A stretch of 64,000 bases of DNA from Erythrobasidium yunnanense (taxonomy: Eukaryota > Basidiomycota > Cystobasidiomycetes > Erythrobasidiales > Erythrobasidiaceae). A program made the position numbers and the translations under genes. Within the stretch, counting starts at the first letter, position 1. Each line of letters opens with the position of its first letter. The DNA lies in NCBI GenBank assembly GCA_001600175.1, contig BCJC01000005.1, positions 724,471 through 788,470 of the forward strand, in the 5' to 3' direction. This document shows positions 11,985-23,762 of this stretch, piece after piece. A model generated the notes under the pieces. That model was not told the origin of the DNA. It worked only from the letters and a program-made list of their open reading frames with translations, and did not search any database.

Positions 11985-12661
11985 CAATCTGTCTCGGGCC
12001 AAGAAGCGCGTTCAACCAGCCAGTGAATCGACACCTGCACATTCCACTACTCTGGTCGTATCCCCTTCTCTGAGACTTTCAAATCGCGGTCTCATCGTGG
12101 TCCTTCTCAGCGGCATACCTGTAACCGAAGCCATCCTGCCGTTCTTCACCTGCTACTCTAAATCCGGATGTACAAGTGGATTATCCATCTGTTGAGTATG
12201 ATAATGGCGCCCATCTGTTGAGTATGATAATGGCGCTTCTCTCTTTGAGGCCGTCTGCAAGACGTATATTTGGTAATCTTTCGGACCGAACCTGACGAGA
12301 CGTGGGATTCTTCCTGCAGCTGGGCGAGTAACACTGGAAAGCAGCCCTTAAGACGAGTGTTTGAATTATTATATGTCTGGTCACTCAACCTCCGCTTATT
12401 CTACGACACGGAGAGGCGACTCCCGCAGATCCTTTCTGGGTTTCCATGGCCGTTACGCCTATTTCCTGATTACGTTAGATAATCGAGTACAGAGTATCTC
12501 TCACAACTTTCAGAGTTCGACAGAGTGCATCAATACCATCCAGTTTCGAAACCTAAATAATACCTAGGCAAAGACTGCTACATTTATGGCTACATAATCT
12601 ACAGTAGACTTGTGTTGCACTACGTCCCCTTTATACATAAAGTTGGCTGGTCTACCGACGA
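11985..12661. other. intergenic between bZIP 3' end and TSR4 promoter
   Basis: 677 bp holding the end of the bZIP gene and the TSR4 upstream region, both on the - strand. It contains the 26-bp duplication listed separately. Other short open frames look like chance. Confidence 0.55.
12185..12236. repeat. 26-bp tandem direct duplication
   Basis: Two identical adjacent copies of a 26-bp unit beginning CCATCTGTTGAG, at 12185-12210 and 12211-12236. It lies about 200 bp upstream of the TSR4 start. The copies are perfect, so the duplication is recent or was produced by slippage. Confidence 0.85.
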
Positions 12662-13975
12662 TCACTTGGACCAAGCCCAAGCAAGGTCCGCCTCAGTCAG
12701 GCTGGGATCGTCGCCTGAAACTGTAGGGCCTCTGTAAGTCTATACCCCATACGGAGAAGTCGATCTGCGAATACTCACATAATACATTGCCCATAGGCAT
12801 TGGACTCTTCGCGACCATATCGTTTAAGAAGCCTTGAACATCGAAGCCTTTGGCGAAAGGCTGAGGGTACGGTATCGACCACGGCGAAACTGGCGCATCC
12901 ACTGCAAAGCCACCCGTGTATCCGCCTAACATTGGCGGATCAGTGATTAGGTGTGTATATCCTTGTTCGCTGCTGCTACTCTCGCTACTACCGCTACTAT
13001 TGTTCCTTGAGTGTCTTGCAGCTTCTTGAAGAGTCTTGACAAGCTCTTTAACATTTTTGAGCTCTATCTTTTGGCTCTCGACCAGCTGTTTCAGGTGTTG
13101 GTGCTCTACCTCGAGGTCACTAACATACTGGAACGGCAGAAGAGCATATCAGTTACGGCTCTTCAGGATTGCTCGGATGGCAGCAACGCTTACGGTATCT
13201 TTTCGAGCTCTAAACGCACGCTGGTTGGTTCTGTTCTGCGCTTTCCTCTTCTCGGTGGGCAAACGAATCCGCTTTCGAGGGCCGGCTATGGACAAGACAA
13301 GACGGTGACAATAAGATGAGTTATGTCAGCAACCGAGTTATTGATAGCATCATGCGAGAGCCCAAGCTCCGCCCTGATGAAACCATGCAGATCAGGCACC
13401 GGCGATCGCTCACCTTTGGGTTCATCGGGCTGTGTTCTCCTCCGCTTCGCAAATGGTGTATAGGCTTCCGACGCTGCTCCATCTTCTACTTTACTCATCT
13501 TAATCTCGTCCGTTGCTTCTCCTTCCCCATTTCCAGCTTCGTTCCCTTCCAACACTTGATGCGACTCTTCATGATCAGACCCCGCAGCCTCAGCTACAGC
13601 AATCCTCAAGCCAAGCTTTGATGTAGACCTCGACTCTGTAGAATTATTCCTCTCTGTTGCCGCATCGCCCGGCAGAACCTTGGATCTCAACACCCTCCTT
13701 CCGTCCTCTTTCACCTGGCATTGCGGCCTTGGGAAGACTCCCAAGGCACGGCTCAGATCTATGCAGCTGCGAGGAGGGTCCAGCGGGTGAGACGCTCCTC
13801 CTTCTGGTTCGCCAGCAGCGTCCGACACGTTGTGCATTATGGGATAATACCCAATCCAAGTGGTGTAGTCTGGTTTCTGTCCCGGATGTGCAGGCTGAAC
13901 GTCATTCTCTGGTGATAAGGAATCTTTTGCCTTTCTCCGACGAGCCGCCAGGGCATTCTCGATGTGAAGCTTCAT
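12662..13975 (-). CDS. bZIP transcription factor (Yap/Pap1-like basic region)
   Basis: Exons 13975-13334, 13271-13194, 13127-12779 and 12729-12662 give 378 residues. The basic region reads K-R-K-A-Q-N-R-T-N-Q-R-A-F-R-A-R-K-D-T, with the N-x7-R DNA-contact spacing of fungal AP-1-like factors. The coiled coil Y-V-S-D-L-E-V-E-H-Q-H-L-K-Q-L follows after an intron. The Q-N-R-x-x-Q-R-A-F-R core is that of Yap1/Pap1 proteins, which govern stress responses; no clear Cys-rich redox domain is visible, so oxidative-stress sensing is not claimed. The N-terminal 210 residues are acidic and low-complexity. The C-terminus ends D-L-A-W-A-W-S-K. The first intron (13272-13333, GTTGCT donor) is the least certain boundary. 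Confidence 0.85.
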
Positions 13976-15117
13976 TATGCTATCCCGTCAGGGAGCAGCA
14001 ACTATATCACGCCCCGATACTATCCGTCTGCACAGCTTGTTTACGCTGTGGCTGCAGGTCGAGGGTTTTGCAATGCTGCCAGGGATCGACGAAGAGCTTC
14101 AATGGACGGAGTGAGGGTGGAAGTCAACAGGAAAGCAATTGGACAAGCAGACCGAGGTGTCTACTCTTTCATGAGAGTACGGCTTGGTTCTTCCTGCACA
14201 ATGCATGTTCTTTGCAGCAGCTCCTTGCCGTACGCCACAGAGTGGATCGTCCGCCGCCGTGCGTGGAGACATATAAAATGCTCGTCGGCTGGCTGTCAAT
14301 CCTTGGTCCAGTCAGGAGTTTAGCAGCGGAAAGGTTTCTCATCTACCCAAAACGTATACATCGATACGGGATCTGCACCTTTTACCAGCAATTGCTTATG
14401 CGAGAGGGATTGACAAATCCTGGGCCGGCACACTACTGGTATGCGCGGGATCACACTACGAAACACCTCGCAAACAATACCGTGCTTTTGGAGAAAGTAG
14501 TCCTCTCTGCCCCGTTGTGCCGCTCCCGTGTCAATCAGGGCTCTCCACTCTTCGAAGTCAGGGTGTGTATGGTGAAATTATTACATATAGGCTTCTGTCG
14601 TTGGCGGCACATTCCAAAGAGATCCACATCCGAATTACTGGCGGCCAAGCCTGGCTTCCATGCTTTCGGACGATCCTGACGATCACTGGAAGTCGTCGAA
14701 AGACTCGAGGACTTGTCGCCTTGCAGAGCTGGAGGTCTTTCGAGTGCTTACATTGTTACTGATACACAATGCAACGACTTGTCAAGCTTTGTTACAATCC
14801 CGCTTATTGCATCAAGGAGCGTTTAATTAACAAAGTAACTCGGAAAAGGATCAACCTCCTCAACAGCGTAAAAGATGGGAGGCGTTTAGGGCATACACCC
14901 ACAAAAAGAAAAGCTTGATCTCCTTTTTCCCGGTGCCCTTTGTGTGCTGGCCACAAAGGACCTTTCCCGTCAAGGGAATGCCAGCAGAGGTGGTGCCGCT
15001 ACCAACGTCCGCTAAGCTCCTCTTGCTTCTGTACACCACGCAAAGCTGGTCATTTCGATCTCGGACTCGCTCAGCTCAGGTTCATCGTTCATCAGCTCAC
15101 TAAACCTGCACGCAGCC
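13976..15117. other. divergent intergenic region, bZIP / VWA genes
   Basis: 1142 bp between two diverging start codons, so it holds both promoters. A + strand open frame covers 13657-14679 but is mostly antisense to the bZIP gene and has no recognisable content. CT-rich stretches lie before the VWA start. No RNA gene seen. Confidence 0.55.
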
Positions 15118-16520
15118 ATGCCCCTCAATCCGTTCAGTAAAGAGGCAAAGGCAAAGCGCGCAGCAGAAAGGCTACAGAGGCAGCAACAGCAGCAATCGAG
15201 AGCTTCGACCTTCTTGCAGACGCCGTCCATTCCTGTTCAGAGGAGCTACAGCAACCCTTCGCGTTCTAGCTATAACCCCTCTCATAATGGGGCGGTGCGT
15301 AAAGAGACTGTCCGTGCCAGCTCACTGACTGAGACTTGCTTTTGTTGAACAGACCCCAGGAAGCCGTCGCTCTTCAGCCAGCTCCCGGAGCTCTCTTCGA
15401 AAAGTCCCGTTCTCGAACAACGGCGGGACTGGTTACGGCGACGTAAATGCTCTTCCTCCTCCACCAGCTTACTCGGCAGCAGTTACACCAAATCTGCAAA
15501 ATGCGATTCAGGCGAATCTCTATGCGGGTCCATCTCCACCATCCTCGGGGCGCAACTCGGGAGACCAAAAGACTGGCTTTTTCAACAGAGCACTCACCAA
15601 GAAGCAGTCGCACGAAACACTTCGAAGAATGCAGTCCGGAGATGGCCAGCTGACCGCATACAACATGTTTCACCAGCTGAAGAAGAACGTTCTGGACAAG
15701 AATCTAAAACGCTTCTATGATGATAGCGCGCTCAATTTGCATGTTAGGAAGCTATTCAAGGACCGATCTTGTCAAAACCTCAAGAAATCATGGAAATTAA
15801 CAGATGAAGAAAGCTCCGAATCTGCAATCTTGAGCCTCTGGGATGTGTGGCTTTTGATTGATGATTCTGGAAGCATGGACTACTATCCTGAAAGAAAAGA
15901 ACATCTCGTAGACTACGTGTCTCGAATCACGCCGGCTCTGACATACTTCGATAGGGACGGCATCGATCTTTACTTCATGAACAACACGGACAAGGATTGC
16001 AAAGAACAAACCGATCAGCAGGTAGTGGCAGATCTCATCGAGAACGTGGAGTGCACAGGTGTAGTACGTTCTTCACCCAGTAACCTTTTGACATCGCTGA
16101 CAATCGTTCCGCACCATACAGACCCCTCTTGGAAACACGCTGAAGCGGATGATCGACCCTATCAAGAAAAGCATTGCACACGGCCGACACCTCAAGAAGC
16201 CTATCCAAATTCTGATAATAACTGATGGCGAACCTCAGGGGGACGGCCCCCGGCAGGACCTCCGCGGCAAAGATGCGCAAAGAAACATTGAGCAGTACAT
16301 TGCGGACACTATGAGATGGTTCGAACGACATGGGTACTCTAAATACACGATCACTTATCAGTTCGCACAAGTAGGCAACGACCAAAAGGTCGAGGATTGG
16401 TTCAAAGAGCTCGACAATCACCCCATCATAGGCGACATTATCGACTGTACCAGTCGTTTCGAAGCCGAATCAAAACAGGCCGGAGGCCTCAAGTTATATC
16501 AATATCTGCTCAAGCTGTGA
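15118..16520 (+). CDS. von Willebrand factor A domain protein
   Basis: Exons 15118-15294, 15353-16063 and 16122-16520 give 428 residues. A Gln/Ser-rich N-terminal region of about 160 residues precedes a VWA domain. The metal-ion-dependent adhesion site is visible as L-I-D-D-S-G-S-M near residue 230, with a later I-I-T-D-G-E-P that supplies the second loop. Fungal cytosolic proteins of this build (disordered N-terminus, lone VWA, no signal peptide) are common but mostly uncharacterised; partner binding through the metal site is inference. The two introns are phase 0 and 58 nt each. Confidence 0.85.
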
Positions 16521-16848
16521 GTGTCTCGCAGGGACACCTGTGTTCGAGCTGATATCTTCCCCTTAGACTACTTGGTGCTATCGGAGACCGCGACAAGGTC
16601 GATGAGCGATAGCTCCCTGCCATCTAGCCGCCCGAACATGCTTGTAGTCTGCGAAGAGAGCTATGTTACTGCATTCCTCCATCGGTGTTTGTCTCTTGTC
16701 GTGTATGTGTTTGAATGTATGTTGAGACTTGAATGCTCTTGTTGACCGACACGAAACAACAACAATCACCACATAATCAGCTACATAAGACTAACCTATT
16801 TCCACCCACTCCGCAACTCATCTGCTGTACATTCTGCTCACGTCTCAC
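16521..16848. other. convergent intergenic region
   Basis: 328 bp between the converging 3' ends of the VWA and BRAP2 genes. It should contain both 3' ends; no other feature seen. Confidence 0.5.
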
Positions 16849-19337
16849 CTAATGCTTCTTGCGCGACTTCGGTTTTGCTGCAGTCTGCTTAGGTTGGATC
16901 ACGACATCACCGCCTGCACCTCCCTGTTCTGCTATATGTGCTTGTGCAGATAGCGTGAACATCACATCTTGCAGCTGTTCCGTCAGGTCCTTGACCTGTG
17001 ACTGCAAAGTATCGCTTTCCGCCTTTCTTTTCTCGTTCTCGTCTTTTAGGTTCGAGATATTATCCATTAGACCTTTTGTCAAGCTTCTTTCGCTTTGAAG
17101 ATCGGAGAGTAGCGTCCGAGCGAGCTCAGTTGCCTTCTCCAACTTCTTCTCGGTCCGCAGACGTTCTCTCTCCAGATTTGGAATGACGGTCTCCTCCAAC
17201 TTCTGCATACGCAACTTCAGTGCTGATTCCTCTATCTCACGCAGACTTTGTTCTTCAGCCTGCTTCCTCCGTAGATCCTGCAACTGCTTGCTAAAACCCT
17301 TCGCCTCTAATACTGCCTCGTCCCGCTTCGCTTCCGCTTTCGACAGATCTTGCTTGAGCTTTGTGACTTTCTCCGCAAAGACTCTTCGTTGTAGATCGAG
17401 CTGAGAGCTTAGCAGGTCGGAAAATTCGATGGAAATAGCTTCGATTTTGGCGATATCGTCGTAGGCATCGCCATGCGGTCCTGCTTTAGGCTTGACGCCC
17501 AATGTATTTGCAGAGCTCGACGGTAACTGTTCGACTCGGGCAACTCAGCCAGGTGTGCAAGATTAGGAACGAGGAACCGCTGCTCACTTCAACTAGCTTT
17601 CCATCCGTCTTACTCTGGATCAGTCTATGTACGTATTGATCGCCTGCATAGTCCCAGACTCGCTGCGTTTCCAGCTCGAATGCGAATGTATGTCCGGTCT
17701 CTTCGAAGTGATCGGCGGCATGACGGCCAGAGAAACGGCCGCAGCCTACATGACCGCAAATGAGGCACATCCATAGACTCTGTTCAGATACTTGCGTCAG
17801 CTCTTTTTATCCTATGAAGGTTTGTTCAACATCGTCATTCACCGTCGTGGCAGCACAGACAGCGCAAGAGTCTGGAAGGGTATCGCCCCATTCGTGATCG
17901 CCTTTCGTACGTCCTTGAGAGTATCGACAGACTGGGCAATTATTGTTCGCCCAGCCTTTGAGACACATGCAATGAAATGTATGCGAGCCTGCAACAATAC
18001 TTAGTTTCAGGCTAAGCCACTCAGAAGGATAGCAGCAGGAAGAAGCCCACATTGTACGGTTATCAGCCCCGATACGCTAGAATCCATGCGCCTGTTCGAA
18101 TGAGAGCTCAAGTTTAGCCGATACGCCGACTAAAAAGATCGCTGACTCACTCTAAGCAGACAGGGCACGTAGGCAGCTCGTTCAAGCCCTTCTCCTTCTT
18201 CGTGAGTGCATCTCCACTCCCTTCCAGATTTTGCGGAAACGCAAAAGTATACGGTGCAGTTGAGGATGAACGGATTTCGACAGCCGAAATGCGGACTACG
18301 TGACAGCTCTCGTCGAGTAGCATCTCGCTGAAGGGCTTGCCGTCGTATGACGATTGGAAAGATGATGCTTGTGCTGATGTGCGGAACTTGATTAGGACCA
18401 TGTAGCGGTTCGGCAGGGCATCGCTGTGAATGTCAGGCGATAGATTAGATTACGACACTTGTCGGGTAGATTTGAATATAGACACCTACCGCATTATGCG
18501 CATTTGCTCGATGTCTGGCACCACTTCAGACACGAATTCCAGGAAGTCTGCAGTCGGCCAGTTCGCAGGTACCGCTAGCACAGCTACCATTGTACCCTCA
18601 CTTTCCCTCTCGACTGTATTGCTAGCTGCTGCTGCCAGTGTCTTCTCGTCTGTCTTCTCACTTTGCTGGTCTGTCTCCTCCTTATATAGATGTACGATTC
18701 CATAGCCCAAGTCTAGGGTTCCTGCACCGCCTGGTATTGGCCGTCCCTTCCTATCCTCTCCCGATAGCTCAAGTGTCTTTGCTCTCTCACGACTCTCGAA
18801 GATAGCCGGCAACTCGAGCATTGCTGCCTTCTGCGCTTTCGGACTCAGCAGCGATGACGATGGAGTATGTTCTATAGGACCTTCGAGATAGTCTATATGT
18901 ATTGGACCGAAGCGCCAGTCGAGGGTGCGTAGTGGTGCGAAGACTGGCTGGATCGTCTCTGACACGCTTCTCCCACCTCCAGCTGGTTGTGGATGGCCTG
19001 GCGCTTTCTGACCGGGCGTGAAGGGAGCTGCGTGTGCGTTGAGCTGTCTTGCTCTGTCGTTTGCAGCAATAATAGGAGCTGTCTCTCCAGCAGCGAAGGT
19101 CTCGGGCTTCGATAGGTCGTCCCAGATGGATACAGGCAGTCGCAATTGCCGTTTATTCTGATGCTCAGGGTAGCACTTGCTCAAGACTTGCTGTTCGAGC
19201 TCAAATGGCAGCCCGGTGAACGTATCGAGCGACGTAAGATCGTGCCCGGCAACTGCAGACTGGCTGATGAAGGCGCCGCTCGCTCGTCGTGCTGCGCTGG
19301 CTGCCCGATGGTCGAAGATGTCGATGACTAGACGCAT
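16849..19337 (-). CDS. BRAP2: BRAP2/Etp1-type RING and UBP-zinc-finger protein
   Basis: Exons 19337-18490, 18423-18151, 18091-18051, 17988-17843, 17779-17588 and 17526-16849 give 725 residues. Domains in order: an N-terminal BRAP2 region ([10 protein letters not shown], then R-Y-M-V-L-I-K-F-R); a RING finger from C-P-V-C-L-E-R-M-D near residue 370 through [11 protein letters not shown] to C-P-V-C-R-Y; a UBP-type ubiquitin-binding zinc finger ([17 protein letters not shown]); and a long C-terminal coiled coil ending in a basic tail. Human BRAP2 is a ubiquitin ligase and yeast Etp1 acts in ethanol tolerance and turnover of transporters. The ATG at 19337 is the first one in frame; a splice-like sequence just upstream leaves room for a short extra 5' exon. 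Confidence 0.92.
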
Positions 19338-19510
19338 GCGCGCCCAGCTACTTGCTTGAGTCAGTTGGTGAAAGGAAAGCCGGGTTGCGATATTACTGGA
19401 TCGAAACAGACTCGGTCTATGCGTACAGATAGGACGTATAGATAGCTTGAGCACTTCCTGATCTTACAACAAGGCTAGACATAGCAATAGTGAAACGAGT
19501 CGAGTATGGG

Positions 19511-20188
19511 TCAGCCCTTCTGGAAGCCCATATTGGATCGCTTTCGCTCGTAGAACATGTCCGTTCTGCAGAAAGACAACGATATCAGTATTCATTACTG
19601 TAAGCACACGCAGAAGGCTGGCAACATACCTCGAGGCTCCCAGATTAACGATCTTAGGGCAGCCGTCTCTATCCTTCTCGAGCCTACGATATTCGGTCAG
19701 TAGGGAGTTCTTCAAATGGAAGAAGTAACGCACCTTGTACACTCCGCACAGTAGTATGCATCCGAGATTCCAGGACTTCCGCAGACGCAGCATCGGCCGC
19801 CGTAGGTTCCAAAGTTGCACTCGTCACAAATGCGAACGAGGGTTTCCGGTCGTACGTATGAATCACAGATAGGGCTGAAGAGGAGGAGCGTCAGTCTTGT
19901 TTGCGCTGTCTATGCGATATCTGAGCCGGCTTACCACTTTCCATCGCACCTCTCGCACATTCGCCCAATGGCGATACCAGGCTGCTTCCTGCACATCAAC
20001 AGATCTCTGTGGGGGATAATGATACAGTAGTGTAGAGAAATAGGAGGGAAATGATCAGTATCTTCGTCAGAAAAGGTTAATTCTCGCGCGGGCTTCGCTT
20101 ACGGATGCTGTAAAGTAGCACAATTAAGCGTCAGTATATATCACATCTACACTCATGCATGCTGACTGCAACTTACATGCTTCGACAT
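19511..20188 (-). CDS. RDS3: PHF5A/Rds3, SF3b subunit of the U2 snRNP
   Basis: Six exons, 20188-20177, 20107-20103, 20006-19935, 19874-19734, 19683-19630 and 19565-19511, give 112 residues. The protein is a knot of zinc-binding CxxC motifs and part of SF3b, which recognises the branch point. The reading [40 protein letters not shown] and [14 protein letters not shown] follows the family almost without gaps. It ends M-G-F-Q-K-G. Exon 1 is 12 nt and exon 2 only 5 nt (CATCC), placed by conservation of H-P-D-L. Five introns in a 339-nt coding region is dense even for this locus. Confidence 0.95.
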
Positions 20189-21126
20189 TTTGTAGGATGA
20201 TTGCTCGTGCTGCCTGGCGTAAGGAAAACAGCTTTGTCAGAAACCGATTCTTGATGAAAGTCGAGATGCAAGAAAACTGAAAGAACACGGTGGAACAACA
20301 TACCGATGCACGACAGTACATGCCCACGAAGCTCTGACTGGCTCCCCTCTGATCCTGCTGATGCTTGCTCACCTAGCTATCGATGCCTGGACCTGCTCTC
20401 AGTTGACGAACGGTGATTGCTAGTCTCTGCATCTCGATATGCAAATGGAAGTGATGCTGCGGTAGCTTCCCTGGCCCCATTCGGGCCATACCACTTGCCT
20501 GGACATACGATAACTTAAGCAGCAAGCTCCTGAGCGGTCGCTGGACTCACTTTATCTCTTCGCCTTCTTCTCCTCCGCTGACAGTACCCTTCTAGGTTTC
20601 TACATCCGAGCAATCCTCTGCAGAACTCGGCTCAGAACTTTGGCATGACCACCTCGAAAGCAATCTCACAGAAAGCTTTTTACTTGCATTCGCTATGCTA
20701 ACACCCGCAGCTTATCATGCTCGATATTCGAGTCTTTGCGTTGCCCAAATCGCGCGAGACAACCCGTCCGATAAGTGCGAGTATTCACGATTCCGCAAGC
20801 TAATCGGGTCAAGCACGATCTGCACTGGCTGCTGCGACCATCGTGTACTACATCCTATGTTGTCAAGTGCCCTTGACGGTCTTTGTCCGCTCTCTACCTT
20901 GTCGTTTTGTACCAGCAACGTTGCTAGCTCCTATTCTTGACTCCACTCCGCGTGCAAACGAGATAGGCGCAGAAGCGATGGTCTGAGGAGGGTAGACCTC
21001 TTCCTCTGGATCTAAATCACATCAAGATCTGTATCGACAACCGAAGACTCGCCTCGAGGTTGGATCTCATATCATAGCCTCGAGGGTGTCGCTCGGGGAA
21101 TACGACTATCAGATTATTAGGGCAAG
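20189..21126. other. divergent intergenic region, RDS3 / M48 gene
   Basis: 938 bp between diverging starts. Only chance-like short open frames (for example 20695-20940) and no recognised RNA gene. Confidence 0.5.
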
Positions 21127-23420
21127 ATGACCTCGCGAACGGTCTACGATGCCTTTAGAACAGCGTTTCAAAAGGCAAGAGTAGCTTCGAAACAACAGAG
21201 CAACTATCGCAGCGCTTTCAGGCATTCACATGGCTTCGCTAGAGGGTCCGCATGGTCGACAAGAAGGGACGTCAAAGCATCCCTGCTGGACTTCGCACCT
21301 CGTTTGAAGCTATCGCAACAGACGAAACATTGTCCAGAGTGGCTCAGGGATGCCCAGAAGCAGCAACACAAGTTCAAGGGATGCCCTACCGACCCAAACA
21401 TGCCATGTCCAAATGCATTCGTGCAGACTATCAAGATGTACTTGCTCGAAGCACACATGACTACGTCTCAACGCAGACATCCTAAACAGTGCCCTGCTCA
21501 CGGTAGACAGATCACTACCCCTCATGTAGGAGGCTGCGGAGGAGGAAAGGCCAGAGTCAACTACACGCTTCTGAAGGAACAAGAAGCTTGTAAAACACGC
21601 AAAGCATACGAGAGCGCTACCTTGCATGCTCAAAGATCGCAAGGCACCCTTCAAGCCCATCTTCCGTACTCAGGCTCGCAAGATAGCTCAAGACGTCCTA
21701 CTTCCCGCGCACATCCATTCTACATTCCTACATTCTCATCACTTCACATCAAACCTCCTCGCGCGCCTGTCGGACGCTCTACCGACATCTCATTCTGCCG
21801 TCTCTTCAGCACATCTCGCCCGCAGAAGGGCTTACACGTAGTCCTTTCGGCTGCAACTCAAGCTGGGCTCCTTTTGAAGAGCTCTACTGCTCTATCCTAC
21901 ATCAATCTCCTCTTCCGCATAAGCGTCTCCTTCATTCCTCTATCCATTAAACGAGCTGCGTGGGTGCGCAAAGCTAGATTGGCAAGCCTAGCTGTAGGAG
22001 CCACTTTCACGCCATCTCTAGGTGCGACACTCTTCAAGCTACTCTGCAAGACTGCCCTTGCACTTCCGTTCGTGCTTTTAGCAGCTGCTCTACTAGCTAG
22101 TTTGGAGATCACGCCTATCTCGGGAAGGTGGAGATTGCTCCTCCTGAGCGAGGCTGAAGAGATGGATATCGTTCACAAAGTACTAGAGATAGGCACCACG
22201 GCTGAAGTCGCGGACACAAGAGGAGCAATCGTAGATGAAGGAAAGCGCGACTGGGTCGGCATCATGAGAGCCGTCCTGAACGAGGAAGATGCTCCGGCTG
22301 GCACCTTACTTGGCGGAGCGGTGTTGGACAGCAAGACGGACTGGCGAGCCCAACTGGCTGAGAGCATTTTGGCAAGATTGGAAGATGGTATTCCAGCCCT
22401 GAAAGCCAGTGCTCGCGGCGAAGAGGCAACTTTGCAGAATATCTCCTTCTCCGAACTGTCTCCTCCTTCCCTTCGCTATCCCCTAGGAACCGCGGCTCGT
22501 ACATCCCGCCTGAGCCAGCGGAACGCAATTCTGGTTGTCGACAGGCCAGAGAGCAACGCTTTCAGCTTTGGCTTCTACGGCAGTGTGGACAGAAGAGAGC
22601 CTGGAGTCATCATTGTCTTTGCAGGAGCGATTGAAGAAATCGTGAATGCAGAACGTGGCGATCAGTCGATGGCACCGCAAAAGCCCTATTTACCGCTGTA
22701 TGAAGCTCAGCAACAGCTCGATATCTCTAGCGAACCGAGCTGGCTCAAGAATTTCTTCGCAAGTCTAGTACCTCACCCACCGTCTGGACAAAGTGGCCAG
22801 AGACAGCAGATAAGCCATGTCACCAAGCAACATGAAGAGGCACTGGCTGTGTTGTTGTCGCACGAACTTGCGCACCTCGTTCTGTCTCATACGATAGAGA
22901 GCTATGCCAACACGGCGCTATTGTGGCCACAGCTGGAGAAACTCGGGTGGGATAGTAAGTCGCCTTGAAGGTTGTCTAGCGAACCAAATGTTGATAAGAC
23001 TTGTCTTTAGTGCTACGTGTGTTCATCTACCCTATCACTGCACTTCTTGGCCCTTTCGTACAAGATGCAGTCAGTGCCACCGTCAAAGCGGGGTACGAGG
23101 AATCTTCCGGCCTCTTACCGTCTCTTACCTCTTCATGCGAGTCGCGCAAGATGGAGACGGAAGCAGATATCGTCGCTCTTCGTTTACTAGCCAATGCAGG
23201 TATAGACCCTCGCCGAGCTATCGGATTCTGGGAGGCCAGGATGGCAACCCATTCGCATGGAGATGCGCCAGAGCATGCGCATGGGTCTGAGAAGCTTCAC
23301 GATACTCATGCTCATTCAAGCAACCCAAACGCGACGGAATCGAGCTTTATGCGAACACACCCGGCCGACTTGGACAGGATCCAGGCCATCCGAGCTGAGC
23401 TCAAGAGATGGGAGAGATGA
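21127..23420 (+). CDS. M48 zinc metallopeptidase, Oma1-like
   Basis: Exons 21127-22954 and 23011-23420 give 745 residues. The catalytic motif H-E-L-A-H lies at about residues 579-583 (L-L-S-H-E-L-A-H-L-V-L-S-H). The third zinc ligand sits in M-E-T-E-A-D-I-V-A-L about 100 residues later, the E-x-x-x-D pattern of family M48. Hydrophobic segments around residues 310-335 could anchor it in a membrane. Oma1 is the stress-activated peptidase of the mitochondrial inner membrane. At about residues 223-232 there is C-R-L-F-S-T-S-R-P, which looks like a presequence cleavage region, so the 220 residues before it are an unusual extension. A His-rich patch follows the E-x-x-x-D motif. Confidence 0.85.
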
Positions 23421-23762
23421 GTACTATGATTTATAGAAGTTTTATCAGACAAGAGAAGAAGAAGAAGACCCTCAGTCATTCGTTTAGATTCATTCAGTAT
23501 TATGCTGGTTTGTTGGTGTATCATGCCGACACTGACCCATTTCCATGTCCTCCTTTTTAGCTTTCTTTTTAGATTTGATTGCTTTACTGGACCTCTGTGT
23601 ATACTAGTCAACTAGCTTTCATGCTCCCCTCCTGTACAATCTAGATTGTTGGGATTGCCCTGCTCCTATTGGCCAACTTCGATAGGGCCGTCTCTCACAC
23701 AGCCAGGCCGTTTTCTCGACTTTGAGCTTTTGGCGACAAAAAGTCAAACGAAACAAGCAAGA
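23421..23762. other. intergenic, M48 gene to CYT1
   Basis: 342 bp between two + strand genes; no feature recognised. Confidence 0.5.

Noticed and set aside
13657-14679. 340-codon + strand open frame
   Set aside because: The first third is antisense to the bZIP coding region, and composition is random-looking with scattered Cys and no domain.
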